A program made the translations under genes and the position numbers. Below the pieces are notes generated by a model. That model made no database searches. It worked only from the letters and a program-made list of their open reading frames with translations, and was not told where the DNA came from. DNA of 64,000 nucleotides, from positions 1 to 64,000 of the forward strand of contig MU270034.1 in the NCBI GenBank assembly GCA_021432635.1, in the 5' to 3' direction. Shown here in pieces: positions 1 to 11,857 of the stretch (positions are counted from its first letter, which is position 1; each line of letters begins with the position of its first letter). The DNA comes from Thozetella sp. PMI_491. Lineage: Eukaryota > Ascomycota > Sordariomycetes > Chaetosphaeriales > Chaetosphaeriaceae.

Positions 1-2566
1 CGGAACGGATACTCTCTCAAATCACCACTGTTCAAAAGCCCCTGATTTCTTAATCCAAAGAACGGGATCTTCCAAATAGTGTTCGTATGCTCGCCTAGCT
101 CATCTGTGCTGCTTTTGAAAGCAACACTGATCAGTGTTGGTTCAATACTAGGATCCCATTCCTGGGGTAAAACAAAGGGCTAAAACTGGTTCATACTGTT
201 GGTCTGGTCTTCTCTGTATCTGGTGGAAAGCAGTCTAGGAGCTCCAGAGAGCTCTTAAATAGCTTCCATCTTGATCACGTGGTTGCTCCCCACGTGGCTC
301 CCATGGAGCTTCCAGCTTCCATATCCACAGCGAGCGAGCGCTGCGAATCTACTGTTCCAACAAAGTTGGTATAAAAAGTAGATAGGACATTTAGGATTTA
401 TCTACATAGTAAGCCGATTAGAAACAAGATCTTTTGAGAGCTATAACTTAGTTCTTTCTTTTAATATAAGATAGACTAGCCCTGACGAGCTCCGCATGTG
501 AAAGGAGCAGGTCTAGGATGAGTCTCTGCGAGCCCCGAGTGGCTGCATCTGTCAACGTAGATCAATTGTGATCATTGCTGGATTTTCGCTGTGCTTAGAG
601 ATACTGGGTATGGTATCTACTGTGTGGATTAAAGGATTTTTATTTCTTCTGTGTGCGCAGCCCAACTTTCGAGGCTTGCTAAAGAGAAATTACCTTGCAC
701 CTTTCGTAAGATAGACTAGAGCTAAAGCTAAAACCATAAGTTTATTAATATAGTTAATATATACATATATATATATATTATGTAGCTTTACTTTATAAGG
801 GAACTTAGACTGTGAACATTAATGTGATAGATGTCGTTGATAGTGTCAGTACTTAAGCCTTGATTATATAACTATCCCAAGGATCGAACTTTGAAGCTGC
901 TTCAGCGCTGGCTATTCCACACTTTATTATAAATACTCAGGGACATTTGAGCCAGACAGTCTAACCACTTATCCTTCTCAAGCAAAACATAATAATATAA
1001 AGCCTTATTATCTTATTTGTTAAGTGTTAATATGCGACCCACATATAAATGTCCTACTTAGAGTCATATATTAACAAGAAATCTAGCAGCTTGGGTAGTA
1101 TTACGAGATCTCGATAACGTATAAAACAAACAAACGCAAAAGTAACTGGGTGAAAGGTCCTCTGTACTGATGTGTGTAGATCTAGTTCTGAAGTTAAGTT
1201 GACTGCTCAAAACGCTCGCCAAATGGCCCTCAGCCGATCATGCGGATCCTCCACCGGATTGGCTGGGGTCCATACAACGCTCGTCAGAGCTCCTAATCCT
1301 CCATTACTAGATCAACAGCGCTACGAATCCACGATCCAACAGGAGCTATAATAACACACGCTAAAATATATATCACACCCTCTAGTCTAGAAGCAATAGT
1401 GGGTACCCACTGCTAGGTTTTCTCGTAGCGTATACGGCGGGACCAGTGAAACGATTTCGTGAAGACTTTGAATTGCGGCTCGACGAACCCGTCTTGGAGT
1501 CACTGGATGGCCCTGGTGAGATCTTCTTTGCGCGGGATCGAGGCGCCAGCTGTCGCTCACTTGTTTGGCTCCGAGAGCCTCGGAATTCAGGTCTTAGGCC
1601 TCCGCAAGATCGCGCCGATTGATGCCCCGGACATAATAATAGGGTCACTGTATCGATTATAGGACTTGACAGGGGTTGTTTAAAAAGATAAAAATATTTT
1701 TTGAGTGAAGTATGATAAAAAGGTGTTAGAAAATATAAGTCCTTGGAAGAAACTGATGAATCTAGCTGGAGTCTATCTGCAACCGGCATTCAATCCATCT
1801 CCCTGCAGAGTGTGAGGCGTACAAACATACCTGTGGCTAATTACTCGAAGGCTCTCCACAACGCCCCTTGCTTAGAAACGGCCCGTTGAGAAGAATCTGG
1901 GCTCGTTAGCACTATTTAATGCCGTCGATTTTGTTTGAGCATGTCTAAGACTTAAGAAGAATGGATTTGGGAGATCATTACTATGTTCTTATGCTAGGCC
2001 CTCAGAGCTGGTGAAGAGGTCGTTCGTGTCTAATCGAAACTGACCTGGCATGTGAATAGCAACGTTATAATCATTACTGGTGAACTTCTGTCAGTACTTT
2101 CATAGGAGATTTGCTAAGGCCAACGCTGAACGGAGTTGTCTGGCGAATGGGACGAAAAATGTCTTGGCGTCCGTTCGCCGTCATTGCCTTGCCCGTTGCT
2201 CTTCCTTCCTGAACCATTATTTCTTCCTACACCTATATCATCTTTAGGTTACGCAAATGGTTTTATATACGAGCGTTAATAAATTAAAACACCATTCCGA
2301 CGGCCTGCATACTTACCTCCTAGAGAATGCCCCTTTCCACAAGCAGTGTCTTAGACCTTGGAGAACTGGAATGTTGTTGGACCATTCGAGAGGGATCCTT
2401 ATACAGGAGTCAGACCCAGGTGTGACAACCGACTGACGGAAGCACACTTTAGTGAAGAGGGGTATAATAAGCTTGCAATCAGTCCAGACGTTAAGGAAAT
2501 CGCCGCCAGAATATCATCCTTTTACTCTGAATGCCAGGAAAAGTCGAAAAAGATAACGAGACAAAA
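1..2566. other. Gene-poor AT-rich stretch
   Basis: No gene is recognised here. The part around 700-1140 is strongly AT-rich, with runs of TA dinucleotides near 745-780. An open stretch on the plus strand at about 1426-1620 reads without stops but matches no family I know. An open frame at 2358-2570 ends in a motif (AHFSEEGYNKLA) resembling the C-terminal Asp/His block of SGNH/GDSL hydrolases, so it may be a remnant of one. That is only a weak resemblance. Confidence 0.4.
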
Positions 2567-3101
2567 ATGAAGTTCTCTATCGCCGTCATCCTACCCATTA
2601 TCCTCCAAGTTGCTAATACCCTCAGCTTGCCCGTGGTAAAGCGCTCAGAGGGGATGCAGGCTGATGGGGGACCCTGTTCCGGAGCGTGGGCTGGCCCTTT
2701 CTGTATCTGTATTGATCACAACGTATGCACCGGATATGGCGGTACTCCTAATCAAGTAAATGGCTCCTCCTCTTGTTTTTTTCTCGTAGCGCCGGCTAGA
2801 TTGCCTTTCACTTGGCCCGATACTGTAGTTTAAAGGGTTGCTAATCAATCTTCGTTAGGGGACCATTCACAACTACCCATGCCCCAGTGATCCCAACAAT
2901 GTCTGGGGCTGTGACTTGAGCAGCGAACTGTCCTGGTTTTCAAGACAACACAAGATGCATATGGAAGAATGATTGTCCGGGAGATCGTCTCCCTAGTATG
3001 CGCCATATGTCCCAGCATAGCGAACCATAATGCATAGGCTAACCTGCTCCGTAGATCCTGTCTGCCCCGGTGGCAACGACTTTATCTGTTGCGCGATCTG
3101 A
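2567..3101 (+). pseudogene. Small cysteine-rich secreted protein, probably frameshifted
   Basis: Translation from 2567 starts with a clear signal peptide (MKFSIAVILPIILQVANTLS) followed by a KR dibasic site, then a Cys-rich mature region. An intron at 2756-2858 (GTAAAT...TTAG) joins exon 1 in phase 0 to a stretch with NYPCPSDPNNVWGC. At about 2916-2926 the Cys-rich coding sense jumps by one base to another frame (CPGFQDNTRCIW). That frame runs to a canonical intron, 2996-3054 (GTATGC, branch GCTAAC, TAG), and a last exon with CPGGNDFICC ending at the TGA at 3101. No credible intron spans the jump, so a one-base indel is the simplest reading. Otherwise the protein would end early in the first frame. 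About twelve cysteines suggest a disulfide-rich extracellular, possibly effector-like, protein. The family is not identified. Confidence 0.5.
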
Positions 3102-5922
3102 GCTGAGTGGGTCGGGGATTCGTAAGGAACAGAAGGACAATACTGTGGAAATCAAGACTTAGCAACGTGGCATATAGTGTGGAATATATAGCCTTGAGTG
3201 GAGTAGGCTATAAATTTCCCCTACGTGACTACCACGACTTTGAAACTGATGTTCTTATCCTCGGCCAAATTATAGATTTAAGTTTAGACTAGCTGGCAGC
3301 TGAGAGATTATATTGTATCCAACACATTTAGTAACGGTAATATAAGTTGTAGCACCCATTTATACTATTGTATTTCTCATAGCAATGAAGTGAGCGATAA
3401 CCCACGTAGATAGACGGCGCGGCAAGGCTGTTTTTTTTTTTTTTTACTGACTAGACACGGCTCTCCCGCTGGCACACTATGCTGTAGAATATACTGGACT
3501 TAGTGAGGTCGACCCGCACCTTTGCAAGATGGCAACTTCACGCCGCGAGTTACAGGTTCTTCGTCTAGGGATTCAGATCCCACGCTATCGATTACAAGAC
3601 TCTTTCTGGCGGAGACAAACCAGAACAGAATCACCACAATTCTACAGATAGCATGAACAAGGATAGAGTAGTTCATCGAGTTCCCAGTAACGGGTAAGAT
3701 ACTAAGAAAAAGGAGACAACAACGACAAGGATGCCCTAGAATACAGTGATTCAATTGGTAATCAGCCCAAGTCCTAGAAACCAGTCCAGTAAAAAGTTAT
3801 AAGGCAGTAATAAAGACTTTCCTTAATATAATAAAACAGAAATTAGCACCATATATATAAGTTAAAATAAGACCACTACACGAGAGGCAATAGTATTCTA
3901 ATTCAAATAGCTAGCAAGGTAAAGGAAGCCTATATCGCAAGACACGCTAGATGCCTAAAAAGCCTTTAGGGAAGTTTATAATCAATAATTTAAAAACAGA
4001 AAGAGAAAGACGCTCCTCTCTATATCGCTATTGCCCAGACAAGACGGACAAAGTTATTACAATTTACATTCCTACACAGATACTAAGTAGTACTATGATC
4101 ACCGTACCAACCACGAAGCCAGCCTTAAACCTAACTAAGTTAACATACAGCTGGAGATATATTTAACCTAATAATACGTCTATAAGACTTTTAAGATAGA
4201 AGCCAATATAGATAAAGATAGCAAATGTAAGGGAGAAGAGGATAGAGAGAGCGATTAAGAACACCAAGGCTCTCAGGATCTGCGTTTTAGATTTTTCATC
4301 TCTAGGGAAAGACGGAGCACGGAGTCTATATTGCCAATGTTGTTTGTACACGGACAGCACGAAAACGAAGCTATCGTTTCGTTTGCGATAATGCCATGCG
4401 AATACACGGGACATCGCACTGGAAACCCATATTTCGCTTGGATACCCCTATATCTGGCACCGGGCAACATTGCGCCCTTCAGATTGAATTTTCCCGCCGC
4501 GAGATTGTGTGTAATGTCTAGCTCCGAGCTGATGCCACTTTCTAAGCCACCGCCGACGGAGATTTGCCTGGGCACAAGCTCGAACTCTTAGAACACGATA
4601 TTCGACTAATAGAGACGGCCCATACCCGCTACTTGAAAGTCCGACCCTGACTAGTGTTTTGGTTACGCTGCCGCGCGGACTGGCTTCGTGGGCTCTAGGG
4701 TCGTCATATCCGGTCCTAGGAAATGGGTTCGTCTTCTGCCTCCAGCACCGGACGCATAGCCGTGGCGTCATGCACCGCGGAATTGTTGCATTGGAGCGGC
4801 ATACACCAGAGCCGGAGAAAGTGGAATATTCTTCGCAGTCTAGTTCAAACCCGGATCCAGCCGGCCCGCTCGCTGGACCTGCCGTGTGTTTCCCAACCTC
4901 GCATATTCCAGTCCAGGTGCTCTACGGCGCCTTTCGTTGGAGATGGCGGAGGCCCTGATGGACAAGGCACCCGAGCAACCTAAAGTTGCACTAGGTAGCG
5001 AGGGGGGAGACTCTGCGTGGCGAGCCGAGGACCGGCATCGGGATATAGTTGTCGTACTTGAAAATAGGTGGTATTCGTTTAAGAACCTAAATGGAACCCA
5101 ATGGCTGCCATGTTGTTATCGCGCAGGTTGGACTTAACTGCGAGGCTCAGCAAGGTGTCTAATATGTGATAATATTGAAAGCTTACTTTCGTTGAGATAG
5201 TTACCGCCTTACTAATTCACTCAATGTTTTCATATTATAGCTTATCATACGAGAAAATCGATCGCCAGCCTATTCACGAACAGCTTATGATCAAGATGCC
5301 GGTCGGGTCCTACCAGCCGGAGCACGGGTGGCCCGTGGCCTACGGTGCTGTACTTCTTTTCCTTCAATGTCAAGGATATAATCATAAGAATGCTAGCCAC
5401 CTCCTCGTGTAAAAGGTAATTAGGGTCGCGCTTCGAGAAGTTAGCTAATATAGTTCTAGTAACCCCTAGGCGTTAGGTGAACCCCTGAGGAAAGCAGTGT
5501 CCAAATCGCTAGCAGCGAAAAGTCCCGGAAAGCCTGATTACGACACATGCATATTTTACGGCACTTTCGATCTGGGAGGATCATAGGGCTAGCTAAGAAG
5601 ATTGAAATCCGACAATGGCAGGAAAAGGAGTTGATCGATATGTAGCTACCATGACTGTTGTAAAGTAGACTCCTCAGCGATATAGGACCTCATACTGGAA
5701 AGTGCATGGTTAGGCGGGGAGGGTTACCGAGGTCAAAAATAGTAGTAGTCAAACATGGAAGCCACTCTGTCATCATCGCGGGCGTAGCCCTCAAGAAAAG
5801 GGTCGTGACTCTCTAGGTCTTGCGAGGCCGCTAGTTAATGCGCAAGGGCTACTCGAATAGATATTCACGCTTGCAGCCTGAGGCGACTCGAAGATTAAAT
5901 TTGCACAGGCGCACCTGTGGGT
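3102..5922. other. No recognised gene
   Basis: Only short open frames lie here. A minus-strand frame at 4273-4575 has protein-like composition (ELDITHNLAAGKFNLKGA), and a plus-strand frame at 5224-5412 is also protein-like. Neither has a recognisable family, start context or splice partners. A 16-17 nt poly-T run sits near 3431. These could be gene relics. Confidence 0.35.
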
Positions 5923-8900
5923 CTACCCGGTCTCTGGAGGCCAGGAAAACTCAAAATTGATTAGATCCATGGAGCCCGGCCCGAATATCGCGGCGAATTC
6001 GTTCTCACGCTGGGCCGGGTCGTCTAGCATTGGCTGTTGCTCCTCGCGCATGGAAAGGTCCGGGATCGTCGGAAGGATGTTAGACGAGTACTGTGGAGCC
6101 TCAAGTATATTTTTCCCGATAGTATAAGCTAGCCCAGACGGTTGTCCTTCCGAAAAGATACTATTGATCCCTTCCTCCGCGATAAGGCGACTATTGATAG
6201 CGCCTGGCATATCCAGGTAGGAGCAATTTAATGTTTGCGTTATCATACCTAGCCCGCTGTCCACAGATGACTCCATCGGCGTTGTAGCGGAAGCGGCCTC
6301 GGGATCGTGGGCAAAGCTGCGACTGGATGAGGAAGCAGTTTCGCAAGAGGCTGCAGTCTCTTGTGAACACAAGCGTGGTGGAACCCAGTCCTCCAATATT
6401 ACGCTCATCCCACGAGCAAGAATGGTCCGAATGGTCTGTCTTCTAGCTTCTGGGCTGAGCTCTTCACGAGAGAGCGAGGCATTTGCTTCCAGTTCGTCGA
6501 GCAGGATGTCAGGCCCACGCTGTAGACAATGTTCCTGAAATAATGCGCAGTCCTCGGTTAACCGGCTATCCAGGTATGGCGAGCTTGGTCTCGGGCACCC
6601 CGGAAGGACAATATCCCATATAGCGTACCACTTCTCCACCTCCGATAGTGTTGAGTCCGATTTACGAGATAGCTCTCGCTGCTGGTAGGGCATAATACCA
6701 TCCAGCCTGGCGGATGGATTTGGGATGCAGGAGTTGCCCGCCGTAGGGAATACATGGTCGTATTGAGCCTCCCGGCTTCCAAATATAGCCCAACAGCGCT
6801 GACAATAGAAGCTTGGAGCATGCTTTCTTGTGAGATGTTGCTTGACCCGCGCAATCCCCGTCAGTTTCAATGTGAAGCATCGGCGGTGCTTGGTAGGGTC
6901 GATCTTCCAGAAGGGACATGCTAGAAGCTTCCGCCGCACTTCCTGAGTTACTTTAACTCTTTTTGGCGCGGGTTTCAAGAATTCGTCGTCTCCTGAATCG
7001 TCGTTTCCTCGGAATTGAGGTGCTTCTGTCCCGGTGGGAGCTATGGCACCTGAGCTCAGGGTGTTACCGACAGCCCTTTGAGCCCTTGAGTCACTGTTAT
7101 TGGCGGCCGTAGATTCTGCATCACGAGGAGCCATGGGGCAAACCAAAGGTTGCCGATATTCTGAGAGAAGGCGATCTACCACTGCTGATATCACAGCATA
7201 GAGTGGCATGCTTGGATCCAGTTGGGGGTTGGTGGTCTCGTCCGAAGCACTTGAGATAGAAAGCAAATCCGAGTCTATTGGGGTTCCAGTTGAGCTAAAT
7301 TTGGTACGAGGTTCGCTTAAAACATCGGTGCCTCTCTGATCAAATGAAGGCGTTGGGCTCGGGACCGCGCTCTTAGCCGAGGTAGTTAGTTTCCGTTCCC
7401 GTGGCGACTCATTCGACACTTCGCAGGTGCTAATAATATGTCGGAGTGAACCAAGTGTTAACATATCGAAAACTCCAACTTTGTCTTTCGTTTTTGTTCG
7501 GCGGGACGGATCAGCGCACTGGCAAGGCCCAACCGCTCCGTCGTGCAAATGCCATAAGCAAACATTGGAGGCTCTCCTTACTAGCGTCAACTTTGATAAA
7601 TATCCGCAGACCAGAGTATGTCCGTCAGTGTATATCGGATCTTTCTCTTGTGTTGAATCCGAGGAGAGGGAAGATAAAAGGCCATGAGATAACTCCAGAC
7701 CAGCAAACCCGCTGGGGCGTCGAGTGGTAGGGTATCCCTTCACAACGCTGAATCTTTTGTTGCTAAAATCGCATCTCCCTCTCATAGCGAAAGCTCGGGT
7801 CACAATAGAACTCATACTGAGTACTACCTTGACTTCTATTCGAAAAATGGAATCCCCAACTTCGACAACGTATGGTGTGTGAAAAGCGGTAATATCCAAC
7901 TTGTTGAACGGCGGGACTTGAATCGCAGCAGCTAGCCAGCCGAGCTGCTCGCCGCATCGAGCAGCGAAATGGGCGGGGCCTGCAACCGCTACAACGAGAT
8001 CCGTATCATCAAGAACGAAGTTGAGCATGAACTTTTCGCCCGTTTCAGTCGTGCCTATTAGTTATTAGCAATGTAACAGAGGCTTGAGGCAAGTGAGGGT
8101 TTGCTAGCCTTGTATAGAACTAGGGACCCGCTGATCCAGCAGCTTCTCCAGGGGATGGAGAATATTGAGTCCATCATTGGGCCAAATCTGCTCAAGATAT
8201 TCCCTAATACACGCTCCCTGGACTTCATCGTCCGATGAACATGTAAAGACGAACGTATTTGAGATTGAAGGCTGCGTCACGAATCTCGACTCTTTTAGGG
8301 GTTCTTGGCAAAGCATGGGCTGCAGCATCTCGTGAGAAATCTTGAACCTAACGCTGAAAATGGGCGGCAGTCGTGTCCTGCTGATTGTGCCGGTTGGAAG
8401 TTGACGCAAAATCTTGTTTCGGATACCGTTGATCATGACGTTTGAATCCCCATCACCCCAGTTCAAGGAAGACTCCATCATTATACTTGCCAATAACCAC
8501 TTGTATGCCTTGCTGTCTAGGATCAACTTACTGTAGGCGGATAACTCGGCTGGCGCGATTGATTCGGCGTCTTCATCGTTCCCAACCCCTTGAAATAGCT
8601 CCGACTCTTCCGGCTGGGTAGTTGTGTCCACATGCTGCTTGCTACCCCATAGACTCATCTTATCTGGCAAAGACATACCGGGGTCAATGGATCCTTCAGA
8701 TTCGGCCCCTTCGTTGGCATCGCGGTTGAAGCGAACCTCTAGCTGTTTTATAATTTCGCTGCCCGAATAGATTTGCCAATTAGCAAGCTTATTTCCATTC
8801 AGACCACCTTAACACGGCGCATCCAGTTCGCACTCACCGGTGGTGTTTATAGACAAAAAACATGATCCTTTGGTTTAGAGTGTCTGAAGGATCCGCGCCG

Positions 8901-10737
8901 ATCTTCACTGCAAAAGTCTTCACCAGACCTGGAAGGCTGTCGGTGAGACGCCTGTAGCCGACATGGTTGACATCAGCACGAAGCTTGGAGTATATGTCAT
9001 CACAGATATTCGAAATCGATTCCTTGACATCCCGCGGAAGCATGAAAGGCCCTTCCGAAAATACGGTTCGTCCGCATTCTTCACTGTCAGGGGCCTGAGA
9101 TTGATACAGAGGATTATTGGTCCCGGGACTATTATCCTCGGCATCCACGAAGAGATCCCGGTGAGGGGGCATGGAAGCGTATCCAGAGTCTGTGGCCGCT
9201 TCGTTGTCTTTTCCTGCAGATGATACCGGAGAGGTAAAATCGCGAGCAAATTTTATATCCGGATAAGCCGCACAAAGCTTGGCTAGCTGCTCTCCAAGTA
9301 CTGCAGGGTCGCCCTCGAGGTGGTGGGACCGTATCTTAACGAGCTGCCGATCCACGGATACCGATAAATTGCCAGGATTTCCCCGAACCTTGTAGTATAC
9401 CGTCAACTTAGAGCTCAAGTCAACAGCAAACCCCATTCTTCTGCCATTAGGACCGATATTGTCCTTTCTGTAGACGCTAGCGATAGAGGCCACTGGATAG
9501 CTGATGTAGCAGAAAAGTCCAGCTTCGTCGCGGACGTTATAAATCATCCTCTCATCCTCTAGGGAATAGGAAACCGCCAGCGAACATTGTGAATTCGCTG
9601 GAAGCACTAGTGTCCCGATACTTAAAGAGAGACATGATAATCGTAGAAAGCTAATCAATAATAGCATCAGCCTCTTAGTTCAAGCTTTCGCGCTTAGTCA
9701 ACATGGCAATGAAAAGATACCTACCATTGTACCGCCGAAAGTAGTCGTTGAACTATGGCATAGCTAGGGTGTTGCTTGTCGAGATTTCTGCTCGCTATAG
9801 TGTTAAGATGTTTTAAGAGACTAGTTGCCCTCGAAGGCTGCCCATTGGCAAAGTAGCTTATTGCGAGTTCGATTTGAGAGGTTAACAGGTTACGGTTGTT
9901 ATCGGGTAAGCTTTTTTCCTGCACAGCAACGACATGCTCAAGTATATTGATGGCTCTTGACAACTGCCCGGAAGCCCGGTATGCCCTTGCAAGATTATGT
10001 TGAGAAGTGAGCCTAGCTGGGTCCATCACACTGAGTTGTTCCCGTGTCGCCACAACGTGCTCCAGGAGCCTTATGGCCTGGCTAACTTGGCCGTCGCCTA
10101 GATAGGCCTTTGCAAGGTTGTGTTGTGACGCAAGCTGGTGCTCGTGGCGTATAGGTAGGGTATATCCCTGGATAGCCACGACCTCCTCTAAGACTTCGAT
10201 GGCCTTCCGGTTGTTGCCATTTTCCAGATATGCCTTGCCAAGATTATGTTTCGACGCAAGTCGATTAGGATGATCTCGAGCGAGCACGTTCGCTTGTACA
10301 GATGCAATACCTTCTAGGAGATCGATGGCCTTCTCTAGCTGGCCTCCGGCCATGTAAAGCCCAGCAAGTTCATGCTGCGAAGATAGATGAGCCGGATGAA
10401 CTTCAGAGAGCGACCTCTGCCGCACGGCGACGACGTTTTCAAGCAGCGATGTCGCTTCTGGAATTTTTCCATTGCTCAAGTAGGCTTTGGCAAGCTCCTC
10501 TTGCAATAGCAACTGGTCAGGGTGATCCTCGAAGAGGGTAGTAGCTCGCTGAACGGCCCCGGAACGGGTCTCGAAAAAGGGCGCGTGCTCCGCGTCGTCT
10601 GTCCGTGGAATTTTATCTTGTGAGGGTAGGAGACTAGGCTGAAACTCAGAAATGGGTGTGGAGTGCTTTAGTGAGTCATGATCTTCCGCTTCTACCAGGG
10701 AAAAGTCTGTCGGTTGCAGCACGTCCGGTTTCTCCAT
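5923..10737 (-). CDS. TPR / NLR-associated / C2H2-like multidomain protein
   Basis: Four exons join in frame on the minus strand: 10737-9725, 9650-8838, 8758-8121 and 8054-5923, giving 1531 codons before the stop. Introns are 74 nt (GTAGGT...GATTAG), 79 nt (GTGAGT...GGCAG) and about 66 nt. For the last, a weak GTTCTA donor or a GC donor at 8108 both keep frame. Residues ~60-335 are six and a half 42-residue TPRs of the fungal kinesin-light-chain type (HPDQLLLQEELAKAYLSNGK and variants). The middle is a region known from fungal NLR/ankyrin proteins, with VYKHHR-EIIKQLEVRFN, a WLLASIM block, and EQLGWLAAAIQ followed by GYPTTRR and LWHL. Near the C-terminus is the C2H2-like fungal domain (ACPFWKIDPTKHRRC, VKQHLTRKH, FYCQRCWAIF) followed by WYAIWDIVLPG. 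No NACHT or NB-ARC is visible. The function is inferred to be signalling or self/non-self recognition. An alternative is two genes split at the 74-nt intron. Confidence 0.7.
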
Positions 10738-11857
10738 GATTTCTGGGGTCCAAGTAATCAGAGAGGCTGTGGTTGTATTTCCTTACTGGCCAAACATAAC
10801 TGAGGTAGCCTTGCCACCTTTGGGAGAAATTGAGGCAACAAAGGAGAGCACAATCACACAGTTCAAACCAGCTCAAAGGTAATTTCATTAGCAGCTCAGG
10901 AAACCGACTCTCTCCTCGATGAACATCAGGCTGCGCGAGGCATAGTGAAAGATACCGCAGGGAGCAGAATTCACGGCCCCTCCTGAGCACAGTTGTGCAA
11001 TTGCCGTTGATTGGCCTATGCAGTAATTAATCCGACCCACCCAAACCAATCGCATTAGATAACACCATTGTGTCGATGCGACTCTAGATCACACATGGCA
11101 TGTCCTCGTAGTGACGTAAGGGGCGGGTTGCATAGGTCATGCTCAAAATCACATCGATATCTAGACAAGGTATCAGGCAAATTATTTGGTTAGTTATTGT
11201 CTTGGCTGAGGTACAGTCTCAAGATACCGGTTACGGCACTTGTAAGTCTGTAAGCCGCCAACCCAAAAAAGTCGGATCTAGTACACATCTTATCTCGGTA
11301 CTTTTACGACTAGAGGAGGCTATTCACCTTCTGGTTATCTAATGCCCTTAATATCCTGGAGAGACTTGACTTCCTACTACTAGAATAGAGATTAAAAGTC
11401 CTGGGGATAACTATTTACTACGATCTCCATGCCACATGTAAACATTGACTATTAAAGATTTATTCCTTACCTTGCACTAAATATTGATCCCGGTCCACGA
11501 GGCTCGCGTATCAAACATGGTGGCGACCACTCCCGCGGAAAACGGATACCTTGATAGATTTCATAGGTGCAATTAGGATAAGGTATCTACCATATGATAT
11601 CCACTAGATGCTACCAAATTTCTGCCGGCGCATCTACCATCACGGCGTTTTAGAAGTCCAACGAGTCAGTCCGGCCTACGCAGGATAAGACTAACCCGCT
11701 ACTAGAACACTAAGATGTAGGATGGAAGGGGTGAAACAGGCCACTTGCTTGAAGATGACTAGCCGATCTTACTATGCTAATATCCACCGCACTTCTCCCT
11801 CGTGAAGCAGCTACAGGTGTACTACGAGCGCAGAAAGAAAGTAAAGGATGCGTAGCT
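10738..11857. other. Intergenic, no gene recognised
   Basis: Shared upstream and downstream space between the TPR-containing gene (its promoter side) and the 3' end of the P450 at 11858. Short open frames only. Confidence 0.5.

Noticed and set aside
4273-4591. Possible gene fragment (ELDITHNLAAGKFNLKGA on the minus strand)
   Set aside because: Protein-like composition but no family could be named and there is no start or splice support. Noted in the intergenic entry only.
7427-7730. Plus-strand open frames antisense to the TPR/C2H2 gene
   Set aside because: They lie wholly inside a recognised minus-strand coding exon and have no family features; shadow frames.
9651-9724. Treating 8834-9667 as a separate secreted protein because of its hydrophobic start
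   Set aside because: The apparent signal-like start (MLLLISFLRLSC...) coincides with a 3' splice site that joins the TPR exon in frame, so the hydrophobic start is probably partly intron.
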